The notes: generated from the letters alone by a model not told the origin. Positions 15,106-24,033 are shown, counted from the first letter of the stretch. The stretch: DNA of 32,219 nt from Desulfocapsa sp. (GCA_013426795.1 JACDZF010000013.1:1-32219); one strand, 5' to 3'. Made by a program: numbers and translations.

Positions 15106-17466
15106 ATGGAAATTGATCAACAACAAAATCAACTGGCTTTGCAGAATGCCCGGCAATTAATTGCAGATAATGAAAAACAGAGGGCCCAGGCCAGATTGTC
15201 TCGCCTGGTCGATGATTTCTTATCGGGAAACGGCAAAGTATTGTTGCAAGATGAATTTATCCAGAACATATCACGGATGATCGCTGAAGTCTCCCAGGAA
15301 GGTTCTGCGGAGCTTGCCGTCAAACTGGTGGAGAATCTCGAAAATTATGCCTGTGGTGAAGACGGCCTCCTTCGGGAGCGGGCCGTTATGGCCCTATCAT
15401 TTTGTAGCGGTCTTTTGTCTTTTGAAAAGCAGCATGATTTGCTGATGCTGGTAACCTTTGCTCAGGCCCATTGGCTGAAGATGGAAACGACATATCATCC
15501 CGCCTGTGATACCGTGTGCAGGCAACTGCTGCGCAATGGGCTCAAGATGATGGCCCAAGGTCATTGGCAGCAGCTTGAGCCATTGGTTGAAATTATTTTC
15601 CAGATTCAATCCGGTATTCTGGATAAGGGAAATGTTATTCATGGCCTGGTAGCCAGAGTCCAGGATGCCTTGGCTGCTGATCATATTCTTGAAGAGCTGG
15701 TCATGGTTTGTCTGCATGAACAGGGAGAAAGACAGTCCCTGGTGGAAAGGATTCTGGCTCGTCTTGGCAGACGCGCCGTGCTTTTCCTTCTGGAAAAGCT
15801 GTCGATTTCAGAGCAAAAAGATGAGCGGCTGTATCTCATCAAGTTAATTCGTCAAGCCGATAAGGTTTCTGTGCCAGTACTCAGAGAATTTTTGAGTAAG
15901 GAAATGCCCTGGTATGGATACCGCAATATTGTCTTGCTCATCACTGCCATGGGTGATTCAACCCTTGTCCCAATGGTGCTTCATTTGCTCAAACATTCTG
16001 ATATCCGGGTTCAGCAGCAGGTTATTGAATGTATTGATAACATCGGGGGAGCATACAAAAAGAACTATTTGCTGTCGGCCTTGTCCCTGGTCCATGATAC
16101 CTTGAAGGTCAGTCTGGTTGTTCGTCTTGGGAAACTTGGCTGTGATATCGAGTGTGCGGAGGTATTGTTGGATATTCTGGTGGACCGAGATTCCATTCCT
16201 CTTGATATCCGCAATGAACTGATCGGGCAAATTTGTGTCGTTCTTCGCCTAGCGCCACTCAAACGAGCACTTATCCTTTTACGGGAGCTTCTGGTTGAAC
16301 AATCCAAGCTGGAGGAAGGCGGAATGGATCCCGTCAGTAGTATTATCAGAAAAACCCTGCAAATTATTGAGCCCCAGCTTAAGCCCGTTGCCCGAAATGG
16401 TAGTGAAAAACCGAATAAAATCTCTCTTGCGCAAAATAAGGAGGAGAAACAACGGTCAGAGAGCAACCAGTTCAGTCTGGATGGCAAGATTCAACAATTG
16501 ATAAATGAAAAAAGAATAGCCGAAGTTACAGCCCTGATTGTTGAAAATGCGGTGCAGGCAGCCAAGAAGAAGGATTTTGTGACAGCGGAAATCTTGCGTG
16601 ATCGAATGCTTGCAGTCAATCCTGAAGCCCTGTCAGAGGCCATTCACGAGAACGGGGTCATCACGGAAGAAAAAAAGAATGCCATCAGCAGTCATCATCT
16701 CAGCCTCTGGAAAGATCTTTATGAGTTTTTAGATTCTGGAACTTTTTCCGCCCTCTATCATTGTCAGCGATTGAAGGAATACCAAGCAGAAGAGAACCTT
16801 GTTCAACAGGGAGATGCCCATCAAACACTGTTCTTTCTTGATGAGGGGTTGGTGAGATTGACCTGCAAGAGAGGTCAGACGGAGACATTCCTCAACCAGA
16901 TGGGTCCGGGAGAAATCGTCGGTGTTGGTCCGTTTTTTGACGTGTCAGTCTGGACAGTGACCTTGACGGCAATGACGGCAGTGAAGGTTCGGGTCTTGGA
17001 GCGCGAACCTTTTCAGAGGCTGTTGGTACAGTATCCTGGCCTGGAATCCAATCTGATGGATTATTGCCGGAAATCGGAACAGATTGCTGAAGTATTGAAG
17101 AATTCTGGTGCAGATCGCCGTGAAAATGTTCGTTATCCCGTAGAATTTATAATTTTTAACAGCATGCAGGATGAGATGGAAAATTCCACAGCCCAGAGGT
17201 TCAAGGGAGAACTGGAAGATATTTCCCTTGGCGGCCTTTCATTGCTGATTCGTATTTCGAAGAGGGAAAATGCCCGATTATTTCTGGGAAGGCGAATCGT
17301 CTCTTTCCTTCCCACCGGATCAGATAGGGATCCCGATTGCAGGGGCATTATTGTCGGTGTCACCATTAATGATTACGTTGACCAGGACTATCTTGTGCAT
17401 GTTCGATTTGACCGGGCCCTTTCGGCAGATGATCTTATAAAAATCATACTTCACTGGCACAAATAA
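15106..17466 (+). CDS. HEAT-like repeat, cyclic nucleotide-binding and PilZ domain protein
   Basis: A 786-residue cytoplasmic protein. Residues 1 to about 430 are helical and resemble HEAT repeats (segments such as VPVLREFLSKEMPWYGYRNI and MVLHLLKHSDIRVQQQVIEC). Residues about 440-540 contain a linker and short helices. Residues about 550-650 form a cyclic nucleotide-binding-type domain (AEENLVQQGDAHQTLFFLDEG, NQMGPGEIVGVG), but the phosphate-binding cassette lacks the usual Arg, so the ligand is uncertain. Residues about 667-786 are a PilZ domain with RRENVRYPV and the D-x-S-x-x-G motif in LEDISLGGLSLLI, predicting cyclic di-GMP binding. It starts 81 bp from, and divergent to, the kamA-like gene and is 18 bp from the Dus gene downstream. 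Confidence 0.85.
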   Translation: MEIDQQQNQLALQNARQLIADNEKQRAQARLSRLVDDFLSGNGKVLLQDEFIQNISRMIAEVSQEGSAELAVKLVENLENYACGEDGLLRERAVMALSFCSGLLSFEKQHDLLMLVTFAQAHWLKMETTYHPACDTVCRQLLRNGLKMMAQGHWQQLEPLVEIIFQIQSGILDKGNVIHGLVARVQDALAADHILEELVMVCLHEQGERQSLVERILARLGRRAVLFLLEKLSISEQKDERLYLIKLIRQADKVSVPVLREFLSKEMPWYGYRNIVLLITAMGDSTLVPMVLHLLKHSDIRVQQQVIECIDNIGGAYKKNYLLSALSLVHDTLKVSLVVRLGKLGCDIECAEVLLDILVDRDSIPLDIRNELIGQICVVLRLAPLKRALILLRELLVEQSKLEEGGMDPVSSIIRKTLQIIEPQLKPVARNGSEKPNKISLAQNKEEKQRSESNQFSLDGKIQQLINEKRIAEVTALIVENAVQAAKKKDFVTAEILRDRMLAVNPEALSEAIHENGVITEEKKNAISSHHLSLWKDLYEFLDSGTFSALYHCQRLKEYQAEENLVQQGDAHQTLFFLDEGLVRLTCKRGQTETFLNQMGPGEIVGVGPFFDVSVWTVTLTAMTAVKVRVLEREPFQRLLVQYPGLESNLMDYCRKSEQIAEVLKNSGADRRENVRYPVEFIIFNSMQDEMENSTAQRFKGELEDISLGGLSLLIRISKRENARLFLGRRIVSFLPTGSDRDPDCRGIIVGVTINDYVDQDYLVHVRFDRALSADDLIKIILHWHK

Positions 17467-17484
17467 GGCGAACCGCTTTCCTCC

Positions 17485-18480
17485 ATGAGAGATACAATTC
17501 TGGTTCGCAATCTGACCATTTCTCCTCCCCTGGCATTGGCTCCCATGGTGGGATTGTCCCATTCTGCGCTGCGTACCCTGGCCCTTGAGTTGGGCGGCGT
17601 TGGCCTGTTCTTTACAGAAATGCTGTCGGCAACCAGGCTTCCCCAGGAGAATGTTCAGGCCTCGCCTTTTCTGATGCGCTATCCCGAAGAGCGGCCTCTT
17701 TTCTATCAGCTCTTTGTCAGTCAAGGCCAAGATGTACTCCCGGCAGTGGAACGGCTGCACAGGCTTGACGCCCAGGGCATTGATCTGAACCTTGGTTGTC
17801 CGGCCCCAAACATGAGAAAACAGGGGGCCGGCTGTTTTTTGACCGATGATCCTGAACAGGTGCGCCATCTCGTTGCCACCCTCAGGCAATCCACCTCCTT
17901 ACCGCTGAGTGCTAAAATTCGCCTGGGAACCAAATTAGATGAATCGCGGCTGATTGAATTCTGCCACATGCTGGAAGGGGAGGGGATAGATCTGCTTTCC
18001 GTGCATGGACGCCTGCACGGAGAAAAATTCTGTCGCCGGCCCCGTTGGGACTGGATCGGCAAGGTGAAGAGGGCCCTTGCCATTCCGGTGCTGGCCAATG
18101 GCGGTATCTTCAGTGTCGACGACGCGCATCGATGCCTCGAAGAATCCGGGGCCGATGGACTGATGATCGGTCGGGGAGCCGCTGTCCGCCCCTGGCTCTT
18201 TGCCGAAATTGCCCGCGAGATTTATGGGGCGTCCAATCTTTTAGCCGGTGGCTCTGAGCCCTTGCCTCAAGAGATCTATTTCCGTTTTATCCGGCTGCTG
18301 GAACGTTTTCGTCCGGAGCGACGGCTGGGACGATTAAAACAGTTTACCCATTATTATGGCGGCAATTTCACCTATGGCCACCATCTGGCCATTGCCGTGC
18401 AGACCAGTATTTCAGTGGATCAGGCCGTGGAGCGGGCGCTCCATTTTTTCCAGAAAAGGCTGACGGCACAGGTGGGTTGA
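17485..18480 (+). CDS. tRNA-dihydrouridine synthase (Dus family)
   Basis: A 331-residue FMN enzyme that reduces uridines in the tRNA D-loop. LALAPMVGLSHSALRTLALE is the conserved N-terminal barrel strand; IDLNLGCPAPNMRKQGAG contains the catalytic Cys of N-x-GCP; SVHGR, VLANGGI and LMIGRGAAVRPWLF are the FMN phosphate-binding segments. The C-terminal helical domain ends near residue 330, as in DusB-type enzymes. The gene lies 18 bp after the PilZ protein gene on the same strand, so it is likely cotranscribed. Dus subtype is not certain from sequence reading. Confidence 0.9.
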   Translation: MRDTILVRNLTISPPLALAPMVGLSHSALRTLALELGGVGLFFTEMLSATRLPQENVQASPFLMRYPEERPLFYQLFVSQGQDVLPAVERLHRLDAQGIDLNLGCPAPNMRKQGAGCFLTDDPEQVRHLVATLRQSTSLPLSAKIRLGTKLDESRLIEFCHMLEGEGIDLLSVHGRLHGEKFCRRPRWDWIGKVKRALAIPVLANGGIFSVDDAHRCLEESGADGLMIGRGAAVRPWLFAEIAREIYGASNLLAGGSEPLPQEIYFRFIRLLERFRPERRLGRLKQFTHYYGGNFTYGHHLAIAVQTSISVDQAVERALHFFQKRLTAQVG

Positions 18481-18548
18481 ATGGAAGGCCGGATACCATC
18501 AGCAGACGCAGGCAGGAGTGCAGGTGGAAAGCGGAGGCGGGAGTTCAA

Positions 18549-18577
18549 GCCGGGGATGAGTAGAAAGGAGCCCCGGC
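18549..18577 (+). terminator. Possible terminator after the Dus gene
   Basis: GCCGGGG (18549-18555) pairs with CCCCGGC (18571-18577) with a 15-nt loop. A run of seven T starts about nine bases later (18587-18593). It lies between the converging Dus and BFD-like genes. Confidence 0.4.
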
Positions 18578-18578
18578 G

Positions 18579-18788
18579 TCAGTCCGTTTTTTTCTTTTGC
18601 AGGAGCGTGGCCACTTTCTTGCCGCAGCGTTTTGAATCGCAGGAACCACCGCCAATGCCGGTCATTTCCGCCACCTCCTCAAAGCTTGCGGCACCGTCTT
18701 CGATGGCCTGAAGGATTCGGTAGAGCTTGATTCCCTTGCAGATACAGCCGGGTCTCATTCGGGCCAGGATTTCCTCTTCGGAGTTCAT
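18579..18788 (-). CDS. BFD-like [2Fe-2S]-binding small protein
   Basis: A 69-residue protein. The four cysteines are arranged CIC (residues 15-17), then CDSKRC near residues 50-55, the pattern of bacterioferritin-associated-ferredoxin-like [2Fe-2S] domains. The segment EDGAASFEEVAEMTGIGGGSC is the typical helix-turn before the second Cys pair. It could serve in electron transfer or iron handling; no partner is adjacent. The ATG at 18788 is three bases behind the uvrC stop, so it is cotranscribed with uvrC, an unusual pairing. Confidence 0.8.
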   Translation of the reverse strand: MNSEEEILARMRPGCICKGIKLYRILQAIEDGAASFEEVAEMTGIGGGSCDSKRCGKKVATLLQKKKTD

Positions 18789-18791
18789 TCT

Positions 18792-20672
18792 TTATTCCTG
18801 CCCTGAGCTGTTTTGAGTCTGCGGGCTCTCCCTATGAAAATGACGATAGATTTGCAGGGCCAGTTCCGGCCCGATTCCAGGAACCTGGACCAGTTTTTCC
18901 TCCGATGCCTGTTTGATCCGGGTCAGGCTGCCCAGGGTCTTGAGCAGCAGCTGTTTTTTTCGTGGCCCTATGCCTTCAATGGCGTCCAGCTCCGAGGCCA
19001 GCGTTGATTTGGTGCGCAGTTTTCGGTGCAGGCTCAGTCCGTAGCGGTGGGATTCATCGCGAATCCGCATGAGGTAGAGCAGGGTCGGACTATGGGGCGC
19101 CAGGAGGATGGGGTTTTTCCGGCCCGGCAGGTAGAGCTTTTCCCCTTCAGTCTGTTTTTCCTTGGCAATGGAGATCCATTCCAGTTTATCAAGGAGTCCA
19201 TTTCTTTCCCCGCAGTCCCCCTCATTTTTCCCGGCAGATCGCAGCTCACCCACCACCGCCATGGCTATTCCCAACTGGCCGCGGCCACCATCCAGGATCA
19301 GGAGATCGGGCAGATCGTTTTCCTGCAAGCCGCGTTTCAAACGACGTTCCAGGACTTCAGCCATCATCGCATAATCATTGGGACCATCCACCGTGCGAAT
19401 CTTGTAATGGCGAAATCGGTCAAGGGCCGGCTCTCCCTGTTCAAAGCAGACCAGAGATCCCACCGCCTGTTGGCCGGATAGGTTGGAAATATCCAGGCAT
19501 TCAATGGTGCTCGGGGGCCGGCTCAGATGCAGATTTTTGACCATGGCGGCGGCCAGCGCCTGCCAGGATTGATCCTTGTTTTCACGCTCGGCAAAGAGCT
19601 GGGCCGCATTGGCATTGGCCATGGCAATGAGTTGGAGCCCGTCGCCCCGCTGCGGAATATGGAGACGGACGGTTTCACCGTGCAGATCACTGAGTCGTTC
19701 TGCAAGCAGTGCCACGTCTTCCGGTGCACAGGGAAGGAGGATCTCCGGGGGGATGTTGTCACCTGGATCATAGTGCTGCATCAAGACCTGGGAGAGAACC
19801 CTTGCATCATCACCCAAAGGATCGGCCAGAAAAAAGGTACGGCTGCCGTTGATGATTCCGTTTCTGACCATAAGGATGGCCAGGGCCAGGGAGGTATCTT
19901 TTCTGACCAGGCCGAAGACATCCTGATCCCGGACATGGGTGGCCACAACGACCTGTTTTTCAAGGGTCCTCGACAATGCCTGGATCTGGTCGCGCAACAG
20001 GGCGGCCCGTTCAAATTCAAGGGTTTCAGCGGCCTCGGTCATCTGTCGGTTCATGGTTTTGATCAGGTCACGGTTATGGCCGTTGAGCACCATGATGATT
20101 CTGTCCACCATCTCCAGGTACGCGGCCCGGTCGGTGACGCCCATGCACGGGGCCAGACAGTTGTGCATCTGCCCGTTGAGGCAGGGGCGGCTCCGAGTCT
20201 GAAGCTGAACGGTTTTGCAGCGCCGCAGGGGAAAGAGGGAGGCGAGCAGTTTGATGGTGGCCCACATGGCAGTGGCCGAGGAATAGGGGCCGAAGTAGCG
20301 GGCGCCGTCTTTTTTTCTGCGCCTGATCATCATCACCCGAGGCCAATCCTCCTGGCTTGTTACCTTGATCAGGGGATAGTTTTTATCGTCCCGGAGGATG
20401 ATATTGTAGCGAGGGCGATGTTTCTTGATCAAGGACGCCTCAAGGATCAGGGCCTCCTTCTCGGTGCGGGTTATCAGGGTGTCCACTGTATGGACATGGG
20501 AGAGCATGACGGATGTTTTATCCTGGCCAGCTTCCATCACTCGCGCGTACGAGGCCAATCTTTTCCGTAAATCCTTGGCCTTGCCCACATAGAGGACGCA
20601 CGCCTTTTTGTCGAGCATGAGATATACCCCCGGTGCGTGGGGGGTGGAGGCAAGGATGTCAGGAGGGAACAT
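18792..20672 (-). CDS. uvrC: Excinuclease ABC subunit C
   Basis: A 626-residue nucleotide excision repair endonuclease. The GIY-YIG domain is at the N-terminus (GVYLMLDKKACVLYVGKAKDLRKRLASY, residues about 14-41). A UVR motif, which binds UvrB, lies near residues 205-240 (MTEAAETLEFERAALLRDQI). The UvrC RNase H-like region has IECLDISNLSGQQAVGSLV and LPDLLILDGGRGQL, and the C-terminal helix-hairpin-helix pair is IEGIGPRKKQLL and VPGIGPELA. It cuts both sides of a lesion with UvrA and UvrB. The length is normal. No strong ribosome binding site precedes ATG 20672, but the start gives the usual N-terminus. Confidence 0.96.
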   Translation of the reverse strand: MFPPDILASTPHAPGVYLMLDKKACVLYVGKAKDLRKRLASYARVMEAGQDKTSVMLSHVHTVDTLITRTEKEALILEASLIKKHRPRYNIILRDDKNYPLIKVTSQEDWPRVMMIRRRKKDGARYFGPYSSATAMWATIKLLASLFPLRRCKTVQLQTRSRPCLNGQMHNCLAPCMGVTDRAAYLEMVDRIIMVLNGHNRDLIKTMNRQMTEAAETLEFERAALLRDQIQALSRTLEKQVVVATHVRDQDVFGLVRKDTSLALAILMVRNGIINGSRTFFLADPLGDDARVLSQVLMQHYDPGDNIPPEILLPCAPEDVALLAERLSDLHGETVRLHIPQRGDGLQLIAMANANAAQLFAERENKDQSWQALAAAMVKNLHLSRPPSTIECLDISNLSGQQAVGSLVCFEQGEPALDRFRHYKIRTVDGPNDYAMMAEVLERRLKRGLQENDLPDLLILDGGRGQLGIAMAVVGELRSAGKNEGDCGERNGLLDKLEWISIAKEKQTEGEKLYLPGRKNPILLAPHSPTLLYLMRIRDESHRYGLSLHRKLRTKSTLASELDAIEGIGPRKKQLLLKTLGSLTRIKQASEEKLVQVPGIGPELALQIYRHFHRESPQTQNSSGQE

Positions 20673-20821
20673 GGGAAAATTGCTGATACGCAGATTTTTT
20701 TTAAGGGAGTTGACCGGGATGACGCGGTAATGGTGCGCAAAGGTTGGTGAATACGTGATTATTTTTCTTGAACAAGTATAGTGGGTAAGTCCGGTGAATG
20801 CAATATGGTCTGATCCTGATC

Positions 20822-20850
20822 TTTACATTTTTCTGATTATTGGCTATTTT
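20822..20850 (+). promoter_or_regulatory. Promoter of the cobalamin riboswitch transcript
   Basis: TTTACA (20822-20827) is followed after 17 bases by TATTTT (20845-20850). The -35 matches five and the -10 four of six consensus positions. Transcription would start just before the riboswitch. Confidence 0.5.
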
Positions 20851-20883
20851 CTCAGCTACTCATTGCGAGTGGAATTCTTCCGG

Positions 20884-21087
20884 TGTCGTCCTGACTGGAC
20901 GGTGAAAAGGGAATACGGTGCAAAACCGTAACGTCGGGCCAGCGCTGTAAACGGGGACAAGAACCGCAATACGGGATCCTTCACATGTTTGAAAGGCTCC
21001 CGAAGCCACTGTCCATTATTGAAGAAACTCGATGATGGATGGGAAGGCGTGGTTTACGGGTGATCCGTAAGTCAGAAGACCTGCCGG
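20884..21087 (+). promoter_or_regulatory. Cobalamin (B12) riboswitch
   Basis: The order of conserved blocks fits the cobalamin aptamer: GGTGAAAAGGGAA (20901-20913), GGTGCAAAACCG (20917-20928), the B12-box-like CCAGCGCTGTAA (20939-20950) with ACGGGGACAAGAACCGC, then GCCACTGTCC (21005-21014), GGGAAGGCG (21041-21049) and GTAAGTCAGAAGACCTGCC (21067-21085). Bound adenosylcobalamin would reduce expression of the gene downstream. The edges are estimated by eye. Confidence 0.88.
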
Positions 21088-21113
21088 AGGATAAAAGGAA
21101 TTCTTGTCCAAGG

Positions 21114-21168
21114 AAGTCCGTATGGTGTTTCGGGGTGTATCTCCCGGACGCGGTGCGGACTTTTTTTT
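21114..21168 (+). terminator. Intrinsic terminator, riboswitch expression platform
   Basis: AAGTCCG (21114-21120) pairs with CGGACTT (21156-21162), with a smaller CGGG/CCCG stem inside, followed by eight T (21161-21168). It lies between the riboswitch and the bzaF start, so cobalamin probably controls transcription termination here. Confidence 0.75.
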
Positions 21169-21204
21169 ATGCCCGGACCAAACATCTTGAAAGGAAGGAA
21201 GAGA

Positions 21205-22533
21205 ATGAAGACTCAGATTGAACTGGCACGGGCAGGTATTATCAGCGAGGCAATGATAAAAGTAGCCAATGATGAGGGTTTTGGCCTTGATCCGGAAACC
21301 ATCCGTCAGCGGGTGGCGGATGGACACATTGTTCTTGTCTTCCGTCCGGACCGACCCGCTCAGAAGATCGTCGGGATCGGACGCGGGCTGCGCACCAAGG
21401 TAAACGCCTCCATCGGCACCTCGTCGGATATAACCGACATAGACCTGGAGGTGCGCAAGGCGCTGGTGGCAGAGAGTGAACAGGCTGACACCTTGATGGA
21501 GCTTTCCACCGGCGGGGATCTGGATCTGGTACGCCGCCGCGTCCTTGCCGCAAGCTCTCTGCCGGTGGGAAATGTCCCTCTGTATCAGGCCTTTTCCGAG
21601 GCGGGTCGCAAGTTTCATAATCCCAATAAATTGGAGAGCGAGTATCTCTTTGAACTCATGGAGCGGCAGCTTGCCGACGGTATCTCGTTTATGGCCATCC
21701 ATTGCGGGATTAACCGCTTTTCCATCGAACGACTGCGAAAACAGGGCTATCGCTATGGGGGGCTGGTGTCCAAGGGCGGCACCTTTATGGTTTCGTGGAT
21801 GGAGTACAATAACCGGGAAAACCCTCTGTATGAACAGTTTGACCGGGTGTGCAATCTTATGAAAAAATATGACGCGGTGCTTTCCCTGGGCAACGGCATC
21901 CGGGCCGGAGCGATCCATGACAGTCATGACCGGGCCCAGATGGCGGAGATGGTGATCAACTGCGAACTGGCCGAAATTGGCAGGGATATGGGCTGCCAGA
22001 TGATGGTGGAGGGCCCGGGCCATGTCCCCCTGGATGAAATTGAAGGCAATATCATGCTGGAAAAACGGATGAGCGGCGGCGCGCCCTACTATGTGCTCGG
22101 CCCGCTGCCTGCCGATTCCGGTGCGGGCTATGATCATATCACCGCCGCCATCGGGGCTGCCAGTTCGGCCCGCTTTGGCGCCGACCTGATCTGCTATATC
22201 ACCCCGGCTGAACATCTGGCCCTGCCCAACGAAGATGATGTGCGGGAAGGGGTGCGGGCCACCCGACTGGCCGCGCGGATTGGAGATATCGCCAAATATC
22301 CAGAACGCCGCGACCATGAAAAAAAGGTGGCGCTGAGCCGCCGGGACAGCAACTGGAAGGAGCATTTCCCCTTGCTGATGTTTCCCGATAAAGCGAGGGA
22401 GGTGCGAAACAGCCGTACCCCGCAGAATACCAGCACCTGCACCATGTGCGGAGACTTTTGCGCCATGGAGAGAGGAATTTCCCTGTTTCAGGATGATATA
22501 AAAGGAGACAAAAAGTCTTCAGATTGTCGGTAA
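21205..22533 (+). CDS. bzaF: 5-hydroxybenzimidazole synthase (ThiC paralogue BzaF)
   Basis: A 442-residue ThiC-superfamily radical SAM enzyme. Conserved ThiC segments are ALVAESEQADTLMELSTGGD, NVPLYQAF, MAIHCGINR, VSKGGTFMVSWMEYNNRENP, LSLGNGIRAG, MVEGPGHVPLDEIEGN and YYVLGPLPADSGAGYDHIT. The C-terminal Fe-S motif is CTMCGDFC. ThiC makes thiamin pyrimidine from aminoimidazole ribotide; the BzaF paralogue makes 5-hydroxybenzimidazole, the base for the cobalamin lower ligand, in anaerobes such as Desulfuromonas and Geobacter. The upstream cobalamin riboswitch, with no TPP riboswitch and no thiamin genes nearby, supports BzaF. It lacks the long N-terminal domain of plant and E. coli-type ThiC. 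ATG 21205 follows AAGGAAGGAAGAG. Confidence 0.82.
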   Translation: MKTQIELARAGIISEAMIKVANDEGFGLDPETIRQRVADGHIVLVFRPDRPAQKIVGIGRGLRTKVNASIGTSSDITDIDLEVRKALVAESEQADTLMELSTGGDLDLVRRRVLAASSLPVGNVPLYQAFSEAGRKFHNPNKLESEYLFELMERQLADGISFMAIHCGINRFSIERLRKQGYRYGGLVSKGGTFMVSWMEYNNRENPLYEQFDRVCNLMKKYDAVLSLGNGIRAGAIHDSHDRAQMAEMVINCELAEIGRDMGCQMMVEGPGHVPLDEIEGNIMLEKRMSGGAPYYVLGPLPADSGAGYDHITAAIGAASSARFGADLICYITPAEHLALPNEDDVREGVRATRLAARIGDIAKYPERRDHEKKVALSRRDSNWKEHFPLLMFPDKAREVRNSRTPQNTSTCTMCGDFCAMERGISLFQDDIKGDKKSSDCR

Positions 22534-22648
22534 GCAGCGTGTCACATCTCTCACAGTCCCGACGGGCAGATCATGGTCCACATTTCCGATGCAATCTTTT
22601 CTGCCCATCACCCTTGGGCACAAAAATCTTGCAATTTTACCGGTTACG

Positions 22649-22678
22649 TTTACAATAATTTTCTCATTTTAATATGAT
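22649..22678 (+). promoter_or_regulatory. Promoter for lysC
   Basis: TTTACA (22649-22654) is followed after 18 bases by TATGAT (22673-22678). Both boxes match five of six consensus positions. The remaining gap from 22534 to 22791 has a GCCCA/TGGGC hairpin near 22595-22620 and no gene. Confidence 0.5.
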
Positions 22679-22682
22679 TTCG

Positions 22683-22716
22683 GACGGACTGCGCCCATTG
22701 GGCTGCCGTCTCTTTT
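22683..22716 (+). other. Leader hairpin upstream of lysC, possible attenuator
   Basis: GACGG (22683-22687) pairs with CCGTC (22706-22710) and GCCCA (22693-22697) with TGGGC (22699-22703), followed by TCTTTT. It sits at the predicted mRNA start. It shows no lysine-riboswitch or leader-peptide features that I can recognise. Confidence 0.3.
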
Positions 22717-22791
22717 GCTTATATTTTTCCGCTGGCATTCCATTGCGTTCAGCCTTGGCGTTTCAGGGAAACAGGAGTTTACGAAAATATA

Positions 22792-24033
22792 ATGGCCTTA
22801 ATTGTACAAAAATTTGGCGGCACTTCCGTGGGCAGTCCGGAGAAGATCAAGGCCGTTGCGGAACGGGTTCTCAGGTATAAATCCAAGGGAAACCAGATGG
22901 TTGTCGTCCTGTCCGCGATGTCTGGTGAGACCAATCGCCTCGTCGATCTAGCCTCCCAGATGCAGGAATTTCCTGATACCCGGGAGATGGATATGCTGCT
23001 CTCCACCGGTGAACAGGTGACCATCGCCCTGTTTGCCATGGCCGTCAAGCATGCGGGGGGGGATGCCATATCTTTTCTGGGAGATCAGGTGAAAATTCTC
23101 ACCGATTCGATGCACACCAGGGCCCGCATTGAGTCCATTGATTCCGACAAGATCCTGGCCGAGCTGGAGCAGGGCAGGGTGGTCATCATCGCCGGCTTTC
23201 AAGGGGTGAACGAGCTGGGAGACATCACCACCCTGGGCAGAGGGGGTTCCGATACCACTGCCGTGGCCCTGGCCGCGGCCTTGAAGGCCGACTCCTGTGA
23301 AATTTTCACCGATGTGGAAGGCGTTTATACCACGGATCCCAATATCTGTTCCAAGGCCCGCAAGATTGACCGGATTTCCTATGATGAGATGCTGGAGCTT
23401 GCCAGTCTGGGAGCCAAGGTTCTTGATATCAGGTCTGTAACTTTTGCCAAACGTTATAACGTTCCAATCCATGTGCGTTCCACATTCACAGAAACGGAAG
23501 GCACCTGGGTTGTTGAGGAGGATAAACAAATGGAAGGATTGATCGTCTCGGGTGTTACCTATAATAAAAATGAGGCCCGAATCACGGTTTCAGGAGTCCC
23601 GAACCAACCCGGCCTTGCCGCCAAGATCTTCACCCCGATCTCCGACGCTGATATCATTGTTGACATGATTATCCAGAATCAAGATGCCGGGGGGGGCAAG
23701 GCCGACATGACCTTTACGGTGATGCGCTCCGATTACGAGCGCACCCTCAAGTTGTTGCAAAGCGTTATTCCCGGGATTGGAGCTGATCAGGTTCAGGGGG
23801 ATACCAATATCACCAAAATATCCATAGTCGGGGTGGGGATGCGGAATCACTCGGGCATAGCCTCCACCATGTTCAGCGTGCTCGCCAAAGAGGGGATCAA
23901 CATCTCCATGATCTCCACCTCTGAGATTAAGGTCTCCTGCGTCATTGAAGAGAAATATACCGAACTTGCCATCAGGGCCCTGCATGACGCCTTTGAGCTT
24001 GATAAAGTCAATCTTCCCACGGAAGAGGCATAA
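22792..24033 (+). CDS. lysC: Aspartate kinase
   Basis: A 413-residue enzyme that phosphorylates aspartate, the first step to lysine, threonine and methionine. The kinase domain starts with the diagnostic VQKFGGTSVGSPEKI; LSTGEQVTIALFAMA and GRGGSDTTAVALAAAL bind substrate and ATP; EIFTDVEGVYTTDPNI follows. Two ACT domains occupy about residues 265-405 (VSGVPNQPGLAAKIF and VGVGMRNHSGIASTMFSVL), so end-product feedback is expected. The gene is of the short monofunctional type that often has an internal start for the regulatory subunit; that was not assessed. cimA lies 152 bp downstream. Confidence 0.95.
   Translation: MALIVQKFGGTSVGSPEKIKAVAERVLRYKSKGNQMVVVLSAMSGETNRLVDLASQMQEFPDTREMDMLLSTGEQVTIALFAMAVKHAGGDAISFLGDQVKILTDSMHTRARIESIDSDKILAELEQGRVVIIAGFQGVNELGDITTLGRGGSDTTAVALAAALKADSCEIFTDVEGVYTTDPNICSKARKIDRISYDEMLELASLGAKVLDIRSVTFAKRYNVPIHVRSTFTETEGTWVVEEDKQMEGLIVSGVTYNKNEARITVSGVPNQPGLAAKIFTPISDADIIVDMIIQNQDAGGGKADMTFTVMRSDYERTLKLLQSVIPGIGADQVQGDTNITKISIVGVGMRNHSGIASTMFSVLAKEGINISMISTSEIKVSCVIEEKYTELAIRALHDAFELDKVNLPTEEA

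Noticed and set aside
21205..22533. Thiamin biosynthesis gene thiC
   Set aside because: The fold is the same, but the cobalamin riboswitch and absence of thiamin genes and TPP riboswitch point to BzaF. Phylogeny was not possible here.
22534..22791. Lysine riboswitch ahead of aspartate kinase
   Set aside because: The conserved lysine-aptamer blocks are absent; only a promoter and a small hairpin are visible.
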